A stretch of 64,000 bases of DNA, taken from assembly GCA_025201365.1 (NCBI GenBank), contig JAIXMF010000003.1, forward strand, positions 1,798,001 through 1,862,000, in the 5' to 3' direction. Shown one piece after another: positions 62,978 through 64,000 of the stretch. Position numbers and translations under genes: made by a program. How positions within the stretch are numbered: the stretch's first letter is position 1; each line of letters opens with the position of its first letter. Source of the stretch: Syncephalis plumigaleata. Taxonomy: Eukaryota; Zoopagomycota; Zoopagomycetes; Zoopagales; Piptocephalidaceae. The notes beneath the pieces were generated by a model, which saw only the letters and a list, made by a program, of their open reading frames with translations, did not search any database and was not told where the DNA came from.

Positions 62978-63786
62978 TTAACCGGACATCAATTTCTTGA
63001 CGAATTCTATTATTACGTATTAGTTTGCATGCTTGAATGATTCTAGTGTACACCATTGACAATGCAATTACTTGCCTTCATAGTTGATATTGCCATCGTT
63101 GTCTTTTTCAACGCCACGTAGCAATTGATCAACCTCGGAATCCTTTAACTTCTCACCCATATTAGTAAGTACTATATGTGAGTATAGACATGCAACGAAT
63201 ATGAATAGGTTAGTTACAACTATGCCATCTTATTAGTCATTCTCGTTGCTTCTTTCGCTTACCATAGCGTAGTTCACCGGCTGAAATATAGTTTGTGCCT
63301 TCATTATCAAAGACGCGGAATCCTTTTACAAAGTCTTCGAATGTGCCAGGTGGCTGGAAACCACCAGTACGACCTAGAATAGTGGTAAATTCCGTATACG
63401 TAATACCACGTTCGCCGTTCACTATCAGAAAAGAAAAAGGTAAGATAGAGTCGAGTTATTTATACAAGACATGATATGCTACAATGCTTACCATCAACGG
63501 TGTTGGCCGAAGCAATTAGTTCAGCGACTTGTTTCTCAGTTGGGTTCTGTCCGCATGATCGTAACAAGTCACCCAACGAACTGACCGGCATCTTGCCTTG
63601 ACCACTACGGTCAAATAGTGCAAATGCCTCTTTGAATTCTATTATTTCATATACGTTAATAGGATGCAATCATCTAATAATATCATAGTAGCGGTGATAT
63701 TTACCAGATTCTTGATCAGCTGTGAATCGCGTCTATTTGTACTATTAGTTACTTGTCTATTACTAATAACTAATACCACTCACCAT
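62978..63786 (-). CDS. Myosin essential light chain (Cdc4/MLC1 type, EF-hand)
   Basis: Light chain that binds the IQ motif of type II/V myosins; in yeasts it is needed for the cytokinetic ring. Exon 1 is only the start codon (63786-63784), followed by GTGAGT. Exon 2 is TRFTADQES, then [20 protein letters not shown] and [80 protein letters not shown]; and last EFVKKLMSG with the TAA at 62980-62978. The GQNPT, EDFVKGFxVFD and [13 protein letters not shown] strings match fission-yeast Cdc4 rather than calmodulin. The EF-hand loops lack some calcium ligands, as usual for this family. The last intron (63075-63007) uses a GC donor (GCAAGT). Confidence 0.9.
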
Positions 63787-64000
63787 AGTGTAATTCAGAC
63801 TAGAATTGAAGTAAGATGAGAGAGTGAGAGTAGAATAGGATAGGATAAAGGAAAGAAAAGTTAGGATAACAGATGATCATCATCATTACTATGATGATTA
63901 CTGTCATTTAACATTTCATCTCCTATTCAATCTACTCTACCATTTTTGATCACCTGATGATAATTATTGAACGTGTGCCTCACTGTCATCATGCGACTAT
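63787..64000. promoter_or_regulatory. Upstream region of the light-chain gene
   Basis: Purine-rich next to the start (63805-63860), then ATCATC repeats. No gene start is seen on the plus strand before the window ends. Confidence 0.35.

Overview
This window is nuclear DNA of a fungus. Genes are split by many short introns (about 50-95 nt, GTAAGT-type donors, TAG acceptors) and packed on both strands. Several products are fungal forms: Rsc7/Swp82 chromatin remodeller, DBP3 helicase, Cdc4-type myosin light chain, C1-THF synthase, long-chain acyl-CoA oxidases. An early-diverging lineage (Zoopagomycota or Mucoromycota type) would fit the Ral-like GTPase and the tandem-PHD remodeller subunit, but that placement is inference.

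Layout. 1-5.4 kb: 5' exon of a Ral-like GTPase (-), a PPOX-type flavoprotein (+), 6-phosphofructo-2-kinase/bisphosphatase (-) and EIF1AD (-). 5.4-14.1 kb: DBP3 helicase (+), a 1.8 kb gap, then a large gene joining an Rsc7/Swp82 core to PHD fingers (+). 14.3-19.9 kb: trifunctional C1-THF synthase (-) and a membrane RING-like protein (-). 22-26.5 kb: two divergent F-box genes. 26.8-34.7 kb: an accessory island with a roughly 85-bp periodic array of splice-like motifs, then two near-identical inverted Tc1/mariner copies flanking a secreted protein made of about 50 heptapeptide repeats. 35.7-44 kb: ankyrin protein (+), secreted aspartic protease (-), BolA1 (+), a short COG3 (+), a tiny membrane protein (-) and a secreted kinase-like protein (-). 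44.9-50.2 kb: a large RhoGEF (-). 53-58.7 kb: two tail-to-tail acyl-CoA oxidase paralogues with almost identical 3' halves. 59-63.8 kb: RPB4 (-), cytosolic GluRS (+) and myosin essential light chain (-).

Most genes are unrelated housekeeping functions; there is no operon or pathway cluster. Many conserved genes carry isolated single-base frame breaks. In every case I traced, the break is explained by one missing base, usually in a run of identical bases. This points to homopolymer under-calling in the assembly rather than gene death, so the listed gene extents cross such breaks.

The most unusual items are the Rsc7/Swp82-PHD fusion, the periodic ACTTACNNNCTATT array, the two independent large inverted duplications (transposon and oxidase), the His-to-Asn change in the bisphosphatase active site, and the secreted kinase-like protein.
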